This document shows, one piece after another, positions 16,100-25,423 of a DNA stretch of 64,000 nucleotides (position 1 is its first letter; each line of letters opens with the position of its first letter). The DNA lies in contig NZ_AP027728.1 in the NCBI RefSeq assembly GCF_030296555.1, positions 2,542,001 through 2,606,000 on the forward strand, in the 5' to 3' direction. The DNA comes from Microbacterium suwonense (GTDB taxonomy: Bacteria > Actinomycetota > Actinomycetes > Actinomycetales > Microbacteriaceae). The notes under the pieces were generated by a model. The model made no database searches. It saw nothing but the letters and a program-made list of their open reading frames with translations, and was not told the origin of the DNA. Position numbers and translations under genes: made by a program.

Positions 16100-17581
16100 A
16101 TGGCTACCACCCTCATCACCGGGCGCCCGTGGCGCGTCATCCTCGCCTTCTCCGTGCCGCTGCTGATCGGCAACGTCGTGCAGCAGCTGTACCAGTTCGT
16201 CGACGCCGTCGTCGTTGGCCGTCAGCTCGGCGTGAACTCGCTCGCGGCGGTCGGCGCCACCGGCAGCCTGATCTTCCTGGTCATCGGCTTCGCGTGGGGA
16301 CTCGCAAGCGGCTTCGCGATTCCGACCGCGCAGGCCTTCGGCGCATCCGACGCTGCGGGCGTGCGCCGCTCGGTCGCCACCGGGACCCTGCTGACCGCTG
16401 CCACCAGCCTGATCCTGACCGTGCTCGGCCCCCTGATCGCGGCGCCGTTCCTGCAGCTGCTGCAGACCCCGCCCGAGCTGATGGCCGAGGCCACCGCGTT
16501 CACGCAGGTGACCTTCATCGGCGGCAGCACCATCATGTTCTTCAACTACCTGGCCGCGATCATCCGCGCGATCGGCGACTCCACCACGCCGCTGGTGTTC
16601 CTCACCATCTCGTGCGGCCTGAACGTCGGCCTCGTCATCCTCATGGTGGGCCCGCTGCAGTGGGGCGTCGCGGGAGCCGCATGGGCGACCGTGGTGGCGC
16701 AGGCGATCTCGGTGCTGCTCTGCCTGCTGTACGTCTGGCGCCGGGTGCCGGTGCTGCACGTGCGTCGCGCGGACTGGAAGGTCACCCGCGCCAACATCGT
16801 CGAGCACCTGCGGCTTGGTCTGCCGATGGGCTTCCAGGCCTCGATCATCGCCATCGGCGCACTGATCGTGCAGGTGGCGCTGAACACGCTCGGCGCCGAA
16901 GCGGTCGCCGCCTACACCGCAGCATCCCGCGTCGACAGCCTCGCCAGCGCCTTGCTCGCCTCGCTGGGTCTCGCCGCCTCGATGTACGCGGCGCAGAACT
17001 TCGGGGCCCGGCGCCCCGATCGCATCCGCCGCGGCACCAAGCAGGCCATCTGGATGGCGGTGATCGCCTCCGTCACGCTCGGCGTGATCATGGTCACCCT
17101 CGGCGTGCCCGCCATCCGGCTGTTCGTCGGCGACGGCGCCGACGAGGTCGTCGAGCTCGCGCACCTCATGCTCATCATCAACGGCGTCACCTACGTGCTG
17201 CTCGGAGTGCTGTTCGTGCTGCGCGGGGTGCTGCAGGGACTCGGCCGGGTGCTCGTGCCGACCATCACCGGCATCATCGAGCTCGTCATGCGCGTGGTCG
17301 CCGCGGTCGTGCTCGGCGCCTTCCTCGACTTCGGCGGGGTTGCGCTCAGCAACCCGCTCGCCTGGCTCGGCGCTGTCGCGCTGCTCATCCCCGCCTATGT
17401 GCGCGCGCATCGCGACCTCGCGCGCATCCCGGTCGCGCCCGCCGAGACCACGCTCACGACCCCGATCGCGATCGTCGGCCCCACCGACGGATCGATGGTG
17501 GTGGATGCCGTCATGACGGCGCCGATCCCGGTCGCAGCGCCGCGCCTCTCGCGCCTGCGGGTGCCGCGCCGGAAGCGCTGA
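16100..17581 (+). CDS. MATE-family multidrug efflux transporter
   Basis: 493 aa from ATG 16100, the first Met before VILAFSVPLLIGNVVQQLYQFVDAVVVG, the classic first helix of DinF/NorM-type MATE proteins. Twelve hydrophobic segments follow in two homologous halves (second half from LRLGLPMGFQASII). Cation-coupled export of drugs or toxic metabolites. The C-terminal ~40 residues are a charged/Pro-rich tail. The leader carries a palindrome and hairpin that could regulate it. Confidence 0.9.
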   Translation: MATTLITGRPWRVILAFSVPLLIGNVVQQLYQFVDAVVVGRQLGVNSLAAVGATGSLIFLVIGFAWGLASGFAIPTAQAFGASDAAGVRRSVATGTLLTAATSLILTVLGPLIAAPFLQLLQTPPELMAEATAFTQVTFIGGSTIMFFNYLAAIIRAIGDSTTPLVFLTISCGLNVGLVILMVGPLQWGVAGAAWATVVAQAISVLLCLLYVWRRVPVLHVRRADWKVTRANIVEHLRLGLPMGFQASIIAIGALIVQVALNTLGAEAVAAYTAASRVDSLASALLASLGLAASMYAAQNFGARRPDRIRRGTKQAIWMAVIASVTLGVIMVTLGVPAIRLFVGDGADEVVELAHLMLIINGVTYVLLGVLFVLRGVLQGLGRVLVPTITGIIELVMRVVAAVVLGAFLDFGGVALSNPLAWLGAVALLIPAYVRAHRDLARIPVAPAETTLTTPIAIVGPTDGSMVVDAVMTAPIPVAAPRLSRLRVPRRKR

Positions 17582-17730
17582 CCAGGCCTCGCGACACCAC
17601 GCCGACGGTTCACGCATCGGTCTCGGGAATGATGCCGAATCGTTCCCGAGAGGGATGGAATCGCCCGATGGCCGCGCGTAACCTCGGAGGTGTCGCGCCG
17701 GGGAGCGCGACAGGACCGGGGGGTCGCAGA

Positions 17731-18144
17731 ATGTCCACACTCGCACTGACGAAGGCACTGATGTCGATCTTCGTGCCGATCGGAGTCACCGGAGCGGTCA
17801 TCGCGCTCGTCTGCGCGCTCGTCGCCGTCATCGCGCTCGCGCGGGGCGCGGCCGGGCTCGCCGGCGGTGCGATCGGCGTCTGGATCGTCGGCACGCTTCT
17901 CAGCCTGTCGGCGTCGTTCGCGAACCAGTGGCTGCCCGTGCTAGTCGCGCTGCTCGGCCTCTCGATCGCGCTGGTCGCGGGGGCGATGATCCGGCTGGCC
18001 GTGCGGACGGCATCCGCTTCGCGCGCCGCGGCGCCCGCGGTACCTGCGGCACCCGCGGTGGAAGCCCCGGTCGTGCCTGCCGCTCGCCCCGCCGGCTCGC
18101 GCACGCCGACCGTGCGCGCCGAGAAGCTGCGCGTCGCCTCCTGA
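17731..18144 (+). CDS. Small membrane protein, Ala/Pro-rich tail
   Basis: 137 aa from ATG 17731. Three to four hydrophobic segments (res ~10-95), then a low-complexity Ala/Pro/Val tail ending LRVAS. Not a recognised family. It follows the MATE gene by 149 bp; the stop is 16 bp from the end of the convergent monooxygenase remnant. Confidence 0.55.
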   Translation: MSTLALTKALMSIFVPIGVTGAVIALVCALVAVIALARGAAGLAGGAIGVWIVGTLLSLSASFANQWLPVLVALLGLSIALVAGAMIRLAVRTASASRAAAPAVPAAPAVEAPVVPAARPAGSRTPTVRAEKLRVAS

Positions 18145-18160
18145 CGTCGGCGGGCCGTCA

Positions 18161-19433
18161 CTACGTGCTCAGGTGCACGCGTGAACGGAACGGCGAGGGG
18201 TCGAAGGACGCGTTCTCCGCGCGGAAGGCGTGCGCGAACTCGGGCCACACCACGGTGAGACGTCCGCTGCGCGCGTCGAGGTACCAGCTCGAGCATCCGC
18301 CGCTCACCCAGACGGTTCCCTGGCTGCGCCGGTCCAGCTCATCCATGTAGGCGTCCTCGATCTCCTGCGGGACCTCGAGCACGGTGTCATCGGCGAGCAG
18401 GTACTCGATGCCTCCGACGATGTAGTCGATCTGCGACTCGATGATGTAGATCGCGGAGTTGTGTCCGAGCCCGGTGTTCGGGCCGTTGATGAGGAAGAAG
18501 TTCGGAAAGCCCGACACGGTCATCGCGCGGTAGGCGGACATGCCTCCCGACCAGCGGTCGGCGAGGAGCTCGCCGTCGACGCCGCGGACGCGGTGCGAGA
18601 TCGGCAGATCGGCTGCTTCGAATCCGGTGCACAGGATCAGCGCCTCCAGCGGGTGCTCGGTGCCGTCCGCGGTGACGACACCTCGCTCTGTCACCCTCTC
18701 TATCCGGTCGACCACCAGTTCGACGTTCTCGCGCCGCATCGTGGCGTAGTAGGTGTTCGAGATCAGGATGCGCTTGCAGCCCGGATCGTAGTCGGGGGTG
18801 AGCTTCGCCCGCAGCTCTTCGTCTTGGATCTCCGCGGCAAGGAAGTCGAGCGACTGCGCTCGCGCCTTCTCGATCGCCTGCGGAACCATCCGGCGCGCGG
18901 CGTAGTTTCCTCGTTCGTCCAGAACAGGTCTCGTCTGACCTCCTCCATCAGCCCGGGGAACTTCCGGAAGGCTTCGCGTTCATGATCGGCGTACGCACGC
19001 TCTTCGCGAGGGATGATGTAGGGCGCGGATCGCTGGAAGACCGTTACAGACTTCGCGATCGCCGCCATCTGCGGAATGACCTGGATTCCGGATGCCCCCG
19101 TGCCGATGACTCCGATCCGCTTCCCGTGGAGCGTGGCCTCGTGGTCCCACGCCGCCGAGTGGAACAGGTCTCCCGCGAACTGATCGATGCCCGTGATCTG
19201 CGGGGCCTTCGGATCGGCGAGATGTCCGGTCGCGGCGACGAAGACGCGTGCTCGCCAGGTGCCGGCGGTGGTCGTCACCACCCAGCGCTCGAGCTCGCCG
19301 TCCCAGCGTGCGTCGAGGATCTCGGCGTGGAAGACCACGTGCGGCAGAAGCCCCTCGTCCTTCGCGGTGCGGCGCAGATACTCGTAGATCTCCGGTTGGG
19401 GGAGAACACGCGCGACCACGACGGATTGAGAGA
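18161..19433 (-). pseudogene. Baeyer-Villiger monooxygenase remnant, 5'-truncated and frame-broken
   Basis: Reads in three consecutive frames: NPSWSRVFSPQPEI (from 19427), then EYLRRTAKDEGLL...FAGDLFHSAAWDH...GVIGTGASGIQ (to ~18915), then RRMVPQAIEKARAQ...VRSRVHLST to 18161. The FxGxxxHxxxW(D) fingerprint of type I Baeyer-Villiger enzymes and the second Rossmann motif are present; the first FAD-binding motif GxGxxG and ~90 N-terminal residues are absent. One missing base in the G5 run at 19398-19402 and one near 18906-18916 would restore one frame. The 5' end is fused at ~19430 to a LysR remnant on the other strand. Non-functional as it stands. Confidence 0.8.
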
Positions 19434-19756
19434 ATCTCATCCTCCTGGACATGACGCCGATCAACGCGCTCGTGCCGGACCTCCTGGACAGGTACGGCGT
19501 GTCGTCCATCCCGCTGTACCGGTCGAGCAACGTCGAGACCGTCCGCGCCCTCGTGGCCCGCGGCCTGGGATACTCCGTCATGGCGATCCCTCCGCTCGAT
19601 CCGGGGGCAGGCGGCGACCCGACGGTCGCCATCCCTATCAGCAGCGACTATCCCCGCGGTCACATGGTTCTGGCCACTCGGGATGCCGCGCACGTGACGG
19701 CGCGCACGCGGGCCATCGTCGAGCAGTGTCGGCGGATCTTCGCAGATTGGCTGTGA
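19430..19756 (+). pseudogene. LysR-type regulator remnant, C-terminal part
   Basis: Reads ENLILLDMTPINALVPDLL, then SSNVETVRALVARGLGYSVMAI, the typical second subdomain of a LysR substrate-binding fold, and ends with a LysR C-terminus. In-frame stop TGA at 19427 directly precedes it; the HTH and first subdomain (~200 residues) are missing. It abuts the Baeyer-Villiger remnant head to head, so a deletion of the divergent promoter and both 5' ends is likely. Confidence 0.75.
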
Positions 19757-19845
19757 GCAGGGTCACCACGCTTGTTCGCCCGATGGGCCCTTCCGCGTCT
19801 CGACGTCGATCACGAACTGGTCGCGCACGCGACCTGGAGCCGTCC

Positions 19846-21567
19846 TCACCGGTGGTCGCGGTCGAAGTGCTGGCCCGTGCTGTCGCCGGATGCCACGCGC
19901 TCGGCCTCCCGCGCCCGCAGCTCCACCCGGCGGATCTTGCCCGAGATCGTCTTCGGCAGCTCGGGCACGAACTCGATGATGCGCACCCACAGGTGCGACG
20001 ACAGCCGCTCCCGCGCGAACGCGAACACGGCGCGGGCGGCATCCGTCTCGTCGCCCTCCGCGGCATCCGCGCGCAGGCATACATACGCCTTCGGCACCGC
20101 GAGCCGCGTCGGGTCGGGGCTGGGCACCACGGCGGCCTCGATCACGAGCTCGTGCTCGAGCAGCACCGACTCGAGCTCGAACGGCGAGATCTTGTAGTCC
20201 GAGGCCTTGAACACGTCGTCGGCTCGGCCGATGTACGTGAGGTAACCCTCGGCGTCGCGTGCGGCGATGTCGCCGGTGTGGTGGTAGCCGCCCGCGCGCG
20301 ACTCGGCGGTCTTCTCGGCGTCCTCGAAGTACCCGGCCATCAGCCCGACCGGCGATTCGGCGAGATCGAGCGCGATCTCGCCCTCGCCGTCGGTCGGCTC
20401 GCCGGTGACGGGGTCGAGCAGCACGACCGGGTACCCGGGCAGCGGGCGGCCCATCGAGCCGTCTTTCACGACCTGCCCGGGGGAGTTGCCGACGCACGCG
20501 GTCATCTCTGTCTGCCCGAAGCCGTCGCGGATCGTGCCGCCCCACGCCTCGCGCACCCGGGTGATCACCTCGGGGTTGAGCGGCTCGCCGGCGCCGACGA
20601 GCTCGCGCGGCGGGCGGGTGAGCCGTGACAGGTCGGCCTGGATCAGCATCCGCCACACCGTCGGCGGGGCGCAGAACGTCGACACGTGGTGCGTGTCCAT
20701 CACCTGCATCAGCGTGTTCGCGTCGAAGCGGTCGTAGTTGTACACGAACACGGTCGCCTCGGCGAGGAACGGCGAGTAGAAGCTCGACCAGGCGTGCTTC
20801 GCCCAACCCGGCGACGAGATGTTCAGGTGCACGTCGTCAGGTCGCACGCCCAGCCACCACATGGTCGACAGGTGCCCGACGGGGTATGACAGGTGCGTGT
20901 GCTGCACGAGCTTCGGGCGGCTGGTGGTGCCCGAGGTGAAGTACAGCAGGGCAGTGTCGGATGCCGGTGTCGGTCCGTCCGGTTCGAACGCCGGGTCGGC
21001 GTCGGCGGATGCCGCGAAGTCGTGCCACCCTTCGGCGGCGCCTCCCACCGCGACGCGCAGCATCTCGGCATCCGTCATCCGCACGGCTTCGGTCACCCGG
21101 TCGGCGAGGCTGCCGAGCGCGATCGCCGCGCGGGCGCGTCCGTGCGTCATCCGGTAGGAGAGGTCGGATGCCGACAGCAGCGTCGACGTGGGGATCGCGA
21201 TCGCGCCGATCTTGGTGATCGCCAGCATGATCTCCCACAGCTCGATCGTGTTGTCGAGCATCACGATCAGGTGGTCGCCGCGGCGGATGCCGAGGTCGCG
21301 CAGCCAGGACGCGACCTGGTCCGAGCGGGCGGACAGCTCTCCGTACGTCCAGGTGCGTGCCGAGAGGTCTGCCGAGACGATCTGCACGGCGGGCCGGTCG
21401 GGGTTCTCGCAGGCCACCACGTCGAACCACTCCAGCGCGAAGTTGAACGTGTCGACCTGCGGCCAGGCGAACCCGGCGCGAGCGCCCTCGTAGTCCTCGC
21501 CGTGGGCGAAGAGGAAGTCGCGCATCTCGCGGACGGCGATCGTTGCGGGGGTGGCGGATCGGGTCAT
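19846..21567 (-). CDS. Acyl-CoA synthetase (AMP-binding family)
   Basis: 573 aa, similar to medium-chain acyl-CoA ligases (ACSM-like). ATP-binding P-loop YFTSGTTSRPK, A5 motif DGFGQTEMT, A7 HTGDIA, A8 GRADDVFKASDYKISPFELES and the C-terminal catalytic Lys in PKTISGKIRR are all intact. It forms acyl-AMP then acyl-CoA from a fatty or aromatic acid, in the cytoplasm. Beside the remains of a Baeyer-Villiger monooxygenase and its LysR regulator, it may have served the same degradation pathway. Confidence 0.9.
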   Translation of the reverse strand: MTRSATPATIAVREMRDFLFAHGEDYEGARAGFAWPQVDTFNFALEWFDVVACENPDRPAVQIVSADLSARTWTYGELSARSDQVASWLRDLGIRRGDHLIVMLDNTIELWEIMLAITKIGAIAIPTSTLLSASDLSYRMTHGRARAAIALGSLADRVTEAVRMTDAEMLRVAVGGAAEGWHDFAASADADPAFEPDGPTPASDTALLYFTSGTTSRPKLVQHTHLSYPVGHLSTMWWLGVRPDDVHLNISSPGWAKHAWSSFYSPFLAEATVFVYNYDRFDANTLMQVMDTHHVSTFCAPPTVWRMLIQADLSRLTRPPRELVGAGEPLNPEVITRVREAWGGTIRDGFGQTEMTACVGNSPGQVVKDGSMGRPLPGYPVVLLDPVTGEPTDGEGEIALDLAESPVGLMAGYFEDAEKTAESRAGGYHHTGDIAARDAEGYLTYIGRADDVFKASDYKISPFELESVLLEHELVIEAAVVPSPDPTRLAVPKAYVCLRADAAEGDETDAARAVFAFARERLSSHLWVRIIEFVPELPKTISGKIRRVELRAREAERVASGDSTGQHFDRDHR

Positions 21568-21696
21568 CGGTGGCTCCCTTGCTCGGCGGACCCCTCCATC
21601 TTCACCCCGCGAGGTTCAGAGCGGTCACGGCGGCGCACGATTCGCAGCTCACTGGCGAGGATGCCGAGCACGACCAGCAGCCCTCCCCGCAGTGCG

Positions 21697-21784
21697 GCGA
21701 CGACGGATGTCGGTCGAGATCACGGATGTCGGCCCAGAACGCCCGATCCGGCCGACATCCGTCGTTCGAGCCGACATCTGTCGC
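21697..21784. repeat. REP-like nested palindrome (four GATGTCGG motifs)
   Basis: Two copies of (A)CGGATGTCGG (21702-21713 and 21722-21732) are followed by two copies in the opposite sense, CCGACATCCGTCG (21752-21764) and CCGACATCTGTCG (21771-21783), separated by a ~19-bp spacer. The unit is roughly mirror-symmetric over ~88 bp. It lies in the intergenic space between the acyl-CoA ligase start and the XRE gene end. Likely a repetitive extragenic element, or a hairpin terminator for the regulator. Confidence 0.7.
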
Positions 21785-21814
21785 GGGCAGGGGCGGAGGA
21801 GAAGGCCGAACGGC

Positions 21815-22728
21815 TCAGTCCGGCCGCTCGCCGTACCCCCACCGCATGGACAGCGCGCCGGGCCCGAAGCCCCGTCGGATCGCGTGCAGCGAGAGCGCGC
21901 CGTCGAGTGCGCGCGGCGTGATCACCTCGCCGAGCGGCGTCTCCTCGACCTCCTCGATCCAGTCCGGCACTCCGGCGGGATCGAACCGGGTCCAGAGCAG
22001 CAGCTCCCGGGACTGGAACGCGATGCCATGACCCGTGCCGTCGCTGCGCGGGAACTCGGGCGGATACACCACCGCCCACTCGATGAGCGTGGAGGCCGGT
22101 GCCGTGACGGGCTGCTCGGGCTCGAACATGAATCCGTGCACCTCGCGGCTCTCATGCGTGTGTCGTGCGGAGATGCGGCCGCCGCCGACGGCCACGAAGT
22201 CCGGGGAGGAGTCGGGGTGCCCGGGGTCAGCTCGACGAACGGGATTGCCGAGACGACACCCGAGGTGGCCTGCACCAGCAGCCGCGTGGTGCGTCGCAGC
22301 GGGCGCCCGTCCGGCCCGACGTCGGTGACCGCATGGATCGTCAGCTCGCGCGTCGGATCCGGATAGACCGCGCCCATCGCCAGGAACGTCTCACGCACGC
22401 GCTCTTCCATCAGCTCTTCGTCGAACGGGAAGGCCGTCGAGCCGAGCGGCCCGGTGCGCATCGACGGCCCGAGTCGTTCGAGCAGCGCACCACGGTCGAG
22501 GTCGAGCAGGTCCTCCAGGTCGGCGATCGCGGCCAGGGATTGCGCGCCCTCGGGGTGACGCGCGCCGGAGCGCCAATAGCTGAGCGTCGCCATCGACACC
22601 GGATTGCCCCGATCGGCGAGACGCGCGTGCAGACGGGCCAGGGTGACGCCGCGCTCACGGATGGCAGTGCTGAGCATCTCGGCGAACGACGTCGCCGACT
22701 GTTCGTCAGAAGTTGTCCCGGTCGTCAC
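21815..22728 (-). CDS. XRE-type regulator of ~304 aa, frame broken at 22214-22217
   Basis: GTG at 22728 follows GAGGGGGTAGCT. Residues ~15-75 are a helix-turn-helix (LSTAIRERGVTLARLHARLADRGN, VSMATLSYWRSGARHPEG). The remainder (RELTIHAVTDVG, FVAVGGGRISARHTHESREVHGFMFEP) is a conserved domain seen in Streptomyces/Microbacterium regulators. The frame switches in the G4 run 22214-22217; a fifth G restores ELTPGTPDSSPDFVAVGGG. Probably one missing base. Regulatory target unknown; it reads away from its neighbours. Confidence 0.7.
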
Positions 22729-22893
22729 AGCTACCCCCTCGGTATGTGAACACCTCACGCATAGATTGGCACACGGTTGGGTGAGTGCCACTGCTGGGGC
22801 AGCGGAACGCGCCGAACCGCAGAGGGACGTGCAGACCATCGGTCGGCACGCACACTCCCTACCTGATCGCCCAGCCCCCGTCGGCGCGCAGGC

Positions 22894-22925
22894 GGGCCGA
22901 CGGCTTCTGGGGATGCCGTCGGCCC
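22894..22925 (-). terminator. Hairpin terminator downstream of the HAAS membrane gene
   Basis: GGGCCGACGGC (22894-22904) and GCCGTCGGCCC (22915-22925) form a perfect 11-bp stem with a 10-nt loop, 28 bp past the stop of the leftward HAAS/TM gene. There is no T run. Confidence 0.6.
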
Positions 22926-22952
22926 GAATCCCCTCCAGCCCGCGTCGTCGAG

Positions 22953-23920
22953 TCAGACCCGCCGGGATGCCGTGACCGCGTGCGCGAGGCCGATGGTGAG
23001 CCAGAGCCCGCCGAGCCAGATCACCAGTAGGGCGAAGAGCTCGCCCGACACGAGTGCCCACGCCAGCATCACCAGACCGAGCGCGGCGAGCACCCACCCG
23101 GCGGCGCGGTAGCCGATGGCGATGAGCACGGCGAGCACGAGGACCGCGGCGAGGAACGGCCACCCCCAGGCGCTGATCTGGAAATCAGAGCCCTCCGCGG
23201 GATCCGCGTAACGACCCGGCATCCCCCGGAACACGGGCAGCAGGAATCCCAGCACCGGCAGCGCCGCCAGAACCCCTCCCACGATGCGCCAGGTGACTCC
23301 GAAGCCCGACCGCCGCAGCCGCACCCAGGCGATCAGCGCGGCCCAGCCGAGCATCACGGTCGGCAGGAAGAATCCGCCGATGGTGAAGCCGCCGACGACG
23401 GCCATCAGAGTGAGCAGGACGGCGGCGGCGGATGCCGTGGCCGTGCGCGCTCGCCGCGGTACGACCATCGGCACCAGGGCGATCAGTGCCGGAACGAGCG
23501 CGATGAGTGCGACCCAGAGCCCGTTGACCTCGGTGAGCGTCTGCGTCATGTCGACGTGCGTGCTCGTTCCGTCCGACGACATCGTGTCGACCGAGCCGGC
23601 GTAGGACGGCATGATGAACGCCACCACCACGCCGATCACGATCGCCAGCACCACGGCCGCACCCTGCAGCACGCGCCAGGCGAACTCCGCCCGGGTGACC
23701 TCCGCCCGGGAGTCCTCTGCTCGAACTCCTCCCGTGCCCGGTCGGCGATCTCCTGCGGCGCGCCCAGCGCGCGGATGGTCTCCTCGATCGGCCGTCCCGC
23801 CTCCTCGGCATCCGCGAAGTGACCGCGCAGGTCGTCGAGAACCGTCGCGCGATGCTCGGGGGCGATGCCGTGCAGCATCCGCTCCACCGCGTGCAGGTAG
23901 GTGTCTTCGGCGGTCATCAT
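22953..23920 (-). CDS. HAAS-domain membrane protein, PadR partner, frame broken at 23715-23718
   Basis: N-terminal ~65 residues (MMTAEDTYLHAVERMLHGIAP, VLDDLRGHFADAEEAG, ALGAPQEIADRAREEFE) are the HAAS/DUF1700 signalling domain that accompanies PadR repressors. After a frame switch (one missing base near 23716, restoring EQEDSRAEVTRAEFAWRV) comes a ~240-residue membrane part with about seven segments. Start overlaps the PadR stop. Such pairs control membrane stress or transporter genes; the actual signal is unknown. Confidence 0.75.
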
Positions 23921-24252
23921 GCTCCCTCGAGGATGGTGTCGACCTCGGCGCCGAGTGCGCGCCAGACGGTCGCGAAGGTGGTCAGCTGGTCGCGGCCTGC
24001 GGGCGTGATCGTGTAGTACCGGCGCGGCCGCCCGCCGCCGACCGCTTCGGTGCGCGTGTCGACGAGGGCGCCCTCGCGCATCCGCGCGAGCAGCGGGTAG
24101 AGGCTGCCCTCGCTCGCGATCAGCCCCCGCCGCTGCAGGTCGGATGCCAGCTCCAGCCCATACCGCTCGCTGCCGGCGAGCAGGCCGAGCACGCAGTACT
24201 CCAGCACCCCTTTGCGGAGGTTGGTCGCGATGCGTTCGGCGTTCTCGGACAT
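23917..24252 (-). CDS. PadR-family transcriptional regulator
   Basis: 111 aa from ATG 24252; the frame is open further upstream but the typical start is ATNLRKGVLEYCVLGLLAGSERYG, the PadR winged helix, continuing with RRYYTITPAGRDQL. The stop overlaps the start of the HAAS gene (ATGATGA). It likely represses the HAAS/membrane gene and itself; a short palindrome (24276-24286) lies 24 bp upstream. Confidence 0.88.
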   Translation of the reverse strand: MSENAERIATNLRKGVLEYCVLGLLAGSERYGLELASDLQRRGLIASEGSLYPLLARMREGALVDTRTEAVGGGRPRRYYTITPAGRDQLTTFATVWRALGAEVDTILEGA

Positions 24253-24275
24253 GTCGCCCACTGTAATCGTGCATA

Positions 24276-24286
24276 GCAATGATTGC
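24276..24286. promoter_or_regulatory. Palindromic site upstream of padR
   Basis: GCAAT-G-ATTGC (24276-24286), a perfect inverted repeat within an AT-rich stretch, 24 bp upstream of the PadR start. Possible autoregulatory operator. No supporting second site seen. Confidence 0.4.
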
Positions 24287-24371
24287 AATACAAGGTTCGC
24301 CGTGCCCGCACTCTCGTGCAGGAGGCGCATAACCCTCCGCGGCGTAGACTGGCAGGGTCACCGATCCGAGG

Positions 24372-25013
24372 ATGGTTATGCCCGCCGCTTCCCGCACTTT
24401 CACTGCGCGCCACGTGCAGCTGACCCGCGCCGCCCTGGCGGCGGTGGCGGCCCTCATGATCACCTTCTCCACCGATCACTCGGCGAATCTCGGACTGTCC
24501 GTGTTCGGCGGCTTTGCGATCGCCACGGCGCTGGTGCTCGCGCTCGCCGCGATCATCGTGTATCCCGCGGGACGTCGCTGGCCGGCTCTGATCCTCGCGG
24601 GCCTGTCGTTCGTACTGGGCATGGCCGGCGGGATCCCCGCGCTGCGCTCGGACGGGCTGTTCTTCGGTCTGGTGATCGCCTGGGCGGCGCTGACCGGGCT
24701 CGTGGAGCTGATCGCCGGCATCCGCCGGAAGGGCACCGAGGGCGCGCGCGACGCGATGGTCGTCGGAACCCTGGGCCTGCTGCTCGCCCTGGCGCTGGCG
24801 ATCGTGCCGGCCGGATACCTGTACCAGTACACCTCTCCTCAGGGTGAGGCCCTTGAGCTGACCGGCATCATCATCGGTGTCGGGTTGTTCGGCGGCTATG
24901 CCGCCATCGTGACGGTCTTCCTGGGCATCGCCGGCCTCACGCCGGGTGCGAAGAAGACGGTCAGGACGGATGCCGGCACGGACCGCCTGGCCGAGCACGG
25001 AGGACACGCATGA
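24372..25013 (+). CDS. Integral membrane protein, HdeD/DUF308-like character
   Basis: 213 aa at most; the second ATG (24378) has GAGG at better spacing and may be the true start. Six hydrophobic segments, with a short loop RRKGTEGARDA and a hydrophilic tail. Homologues in Microbacterium are often called acyl-CoA synthetase without basis; there is no such motif. Followed by a 4-bp overlap with the next gene, so the two are one operon. Function unknown. Confidence 0.65.
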   Translation: MVMPAASRTFTARHVQLTRAALAAVAALMITFSTDHSANLGLSVFGGFAIATALVLALAAIIVYPAGRRWPALILAGLSFVLGMAGGIPALRSDGLFFGLVIAWAALTGLVELIAGIRRKGTEGARDAMVVGTLGLLLALALAIVPAGYLYQYTSPQGEALELTGIIIGVGLFGGYAAIVTVFLGIAGLTPGAKKTVRTDAGTDRLAEHGGHA

Positions 25014-25420
25014 CCGAACAGAAGCCGACCCGACGCGACATCCTGCGACCACTGCATCTGGTGGGCATTGCGCTCGCCTGCGGAATCTTCGCTGCCGTGG
25101 TCACCCTGGTCTCCACCGGCGCGTTCACCACGCGGGTGAACAAGGCCATCGCCAACGGCACCTACAACGACCTGCCGCCGGTCACGCTCGGTCTGATCGT
25201 CGGCGGCATCTCGTTCATCGTCACGCTGCTGCTGATGGCGATGCTGATGCTCGCCGTCAACCCCGCCGACGTCACCAAGACCATCGACCGGCCCGTGCTG
25301 GTCGACCCCAAGCCGAAGAAGTCCGACAAGCACGCCGCCGGTGGGGCGGAAGCGGATGCCGCTGACGAGCCCTCCGCAGACACGGGTGACGCTTCGGACG
25401 ACGGTCCCTCGGGGAACTGA
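25010..25420 (+). CDS. Two-helix membrane protein with charged tail
   Basis: 136 aa, ATG overlaps the previous stop (ATGA). Two membrane helices (res ~15-40 and ~62-84) frame an exported loop with VNKAIANGTYNDLPPV; the tail is rich in Asp/Ala/Lys and probably cytoplasmic. Not a named family. Ends 3 bp before the end of the convergent dehydrogenase gene. Confidence 0.65.
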   Translation: MTEQKPTRRDILRPLHLVGIALACGIFAAVVTLVSTGAFTTRVNKAIANGTYNDLPPVTLGLIVGGISFIVTLLLMAMLMLAVNPADVTKTIDRPVLVDPKPKKSDKHAAGGAEADAADEPSADTGDASDDGPSGN

Positions 25421-25423
25421 CCC

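Noticed and set aside
16129..18144. 671-codon frame across the MATE gene
   Set aside because: Arg/Pro-rich shadow of the MATE exporter; only the end from 17731 is a plausible small membrane protein.
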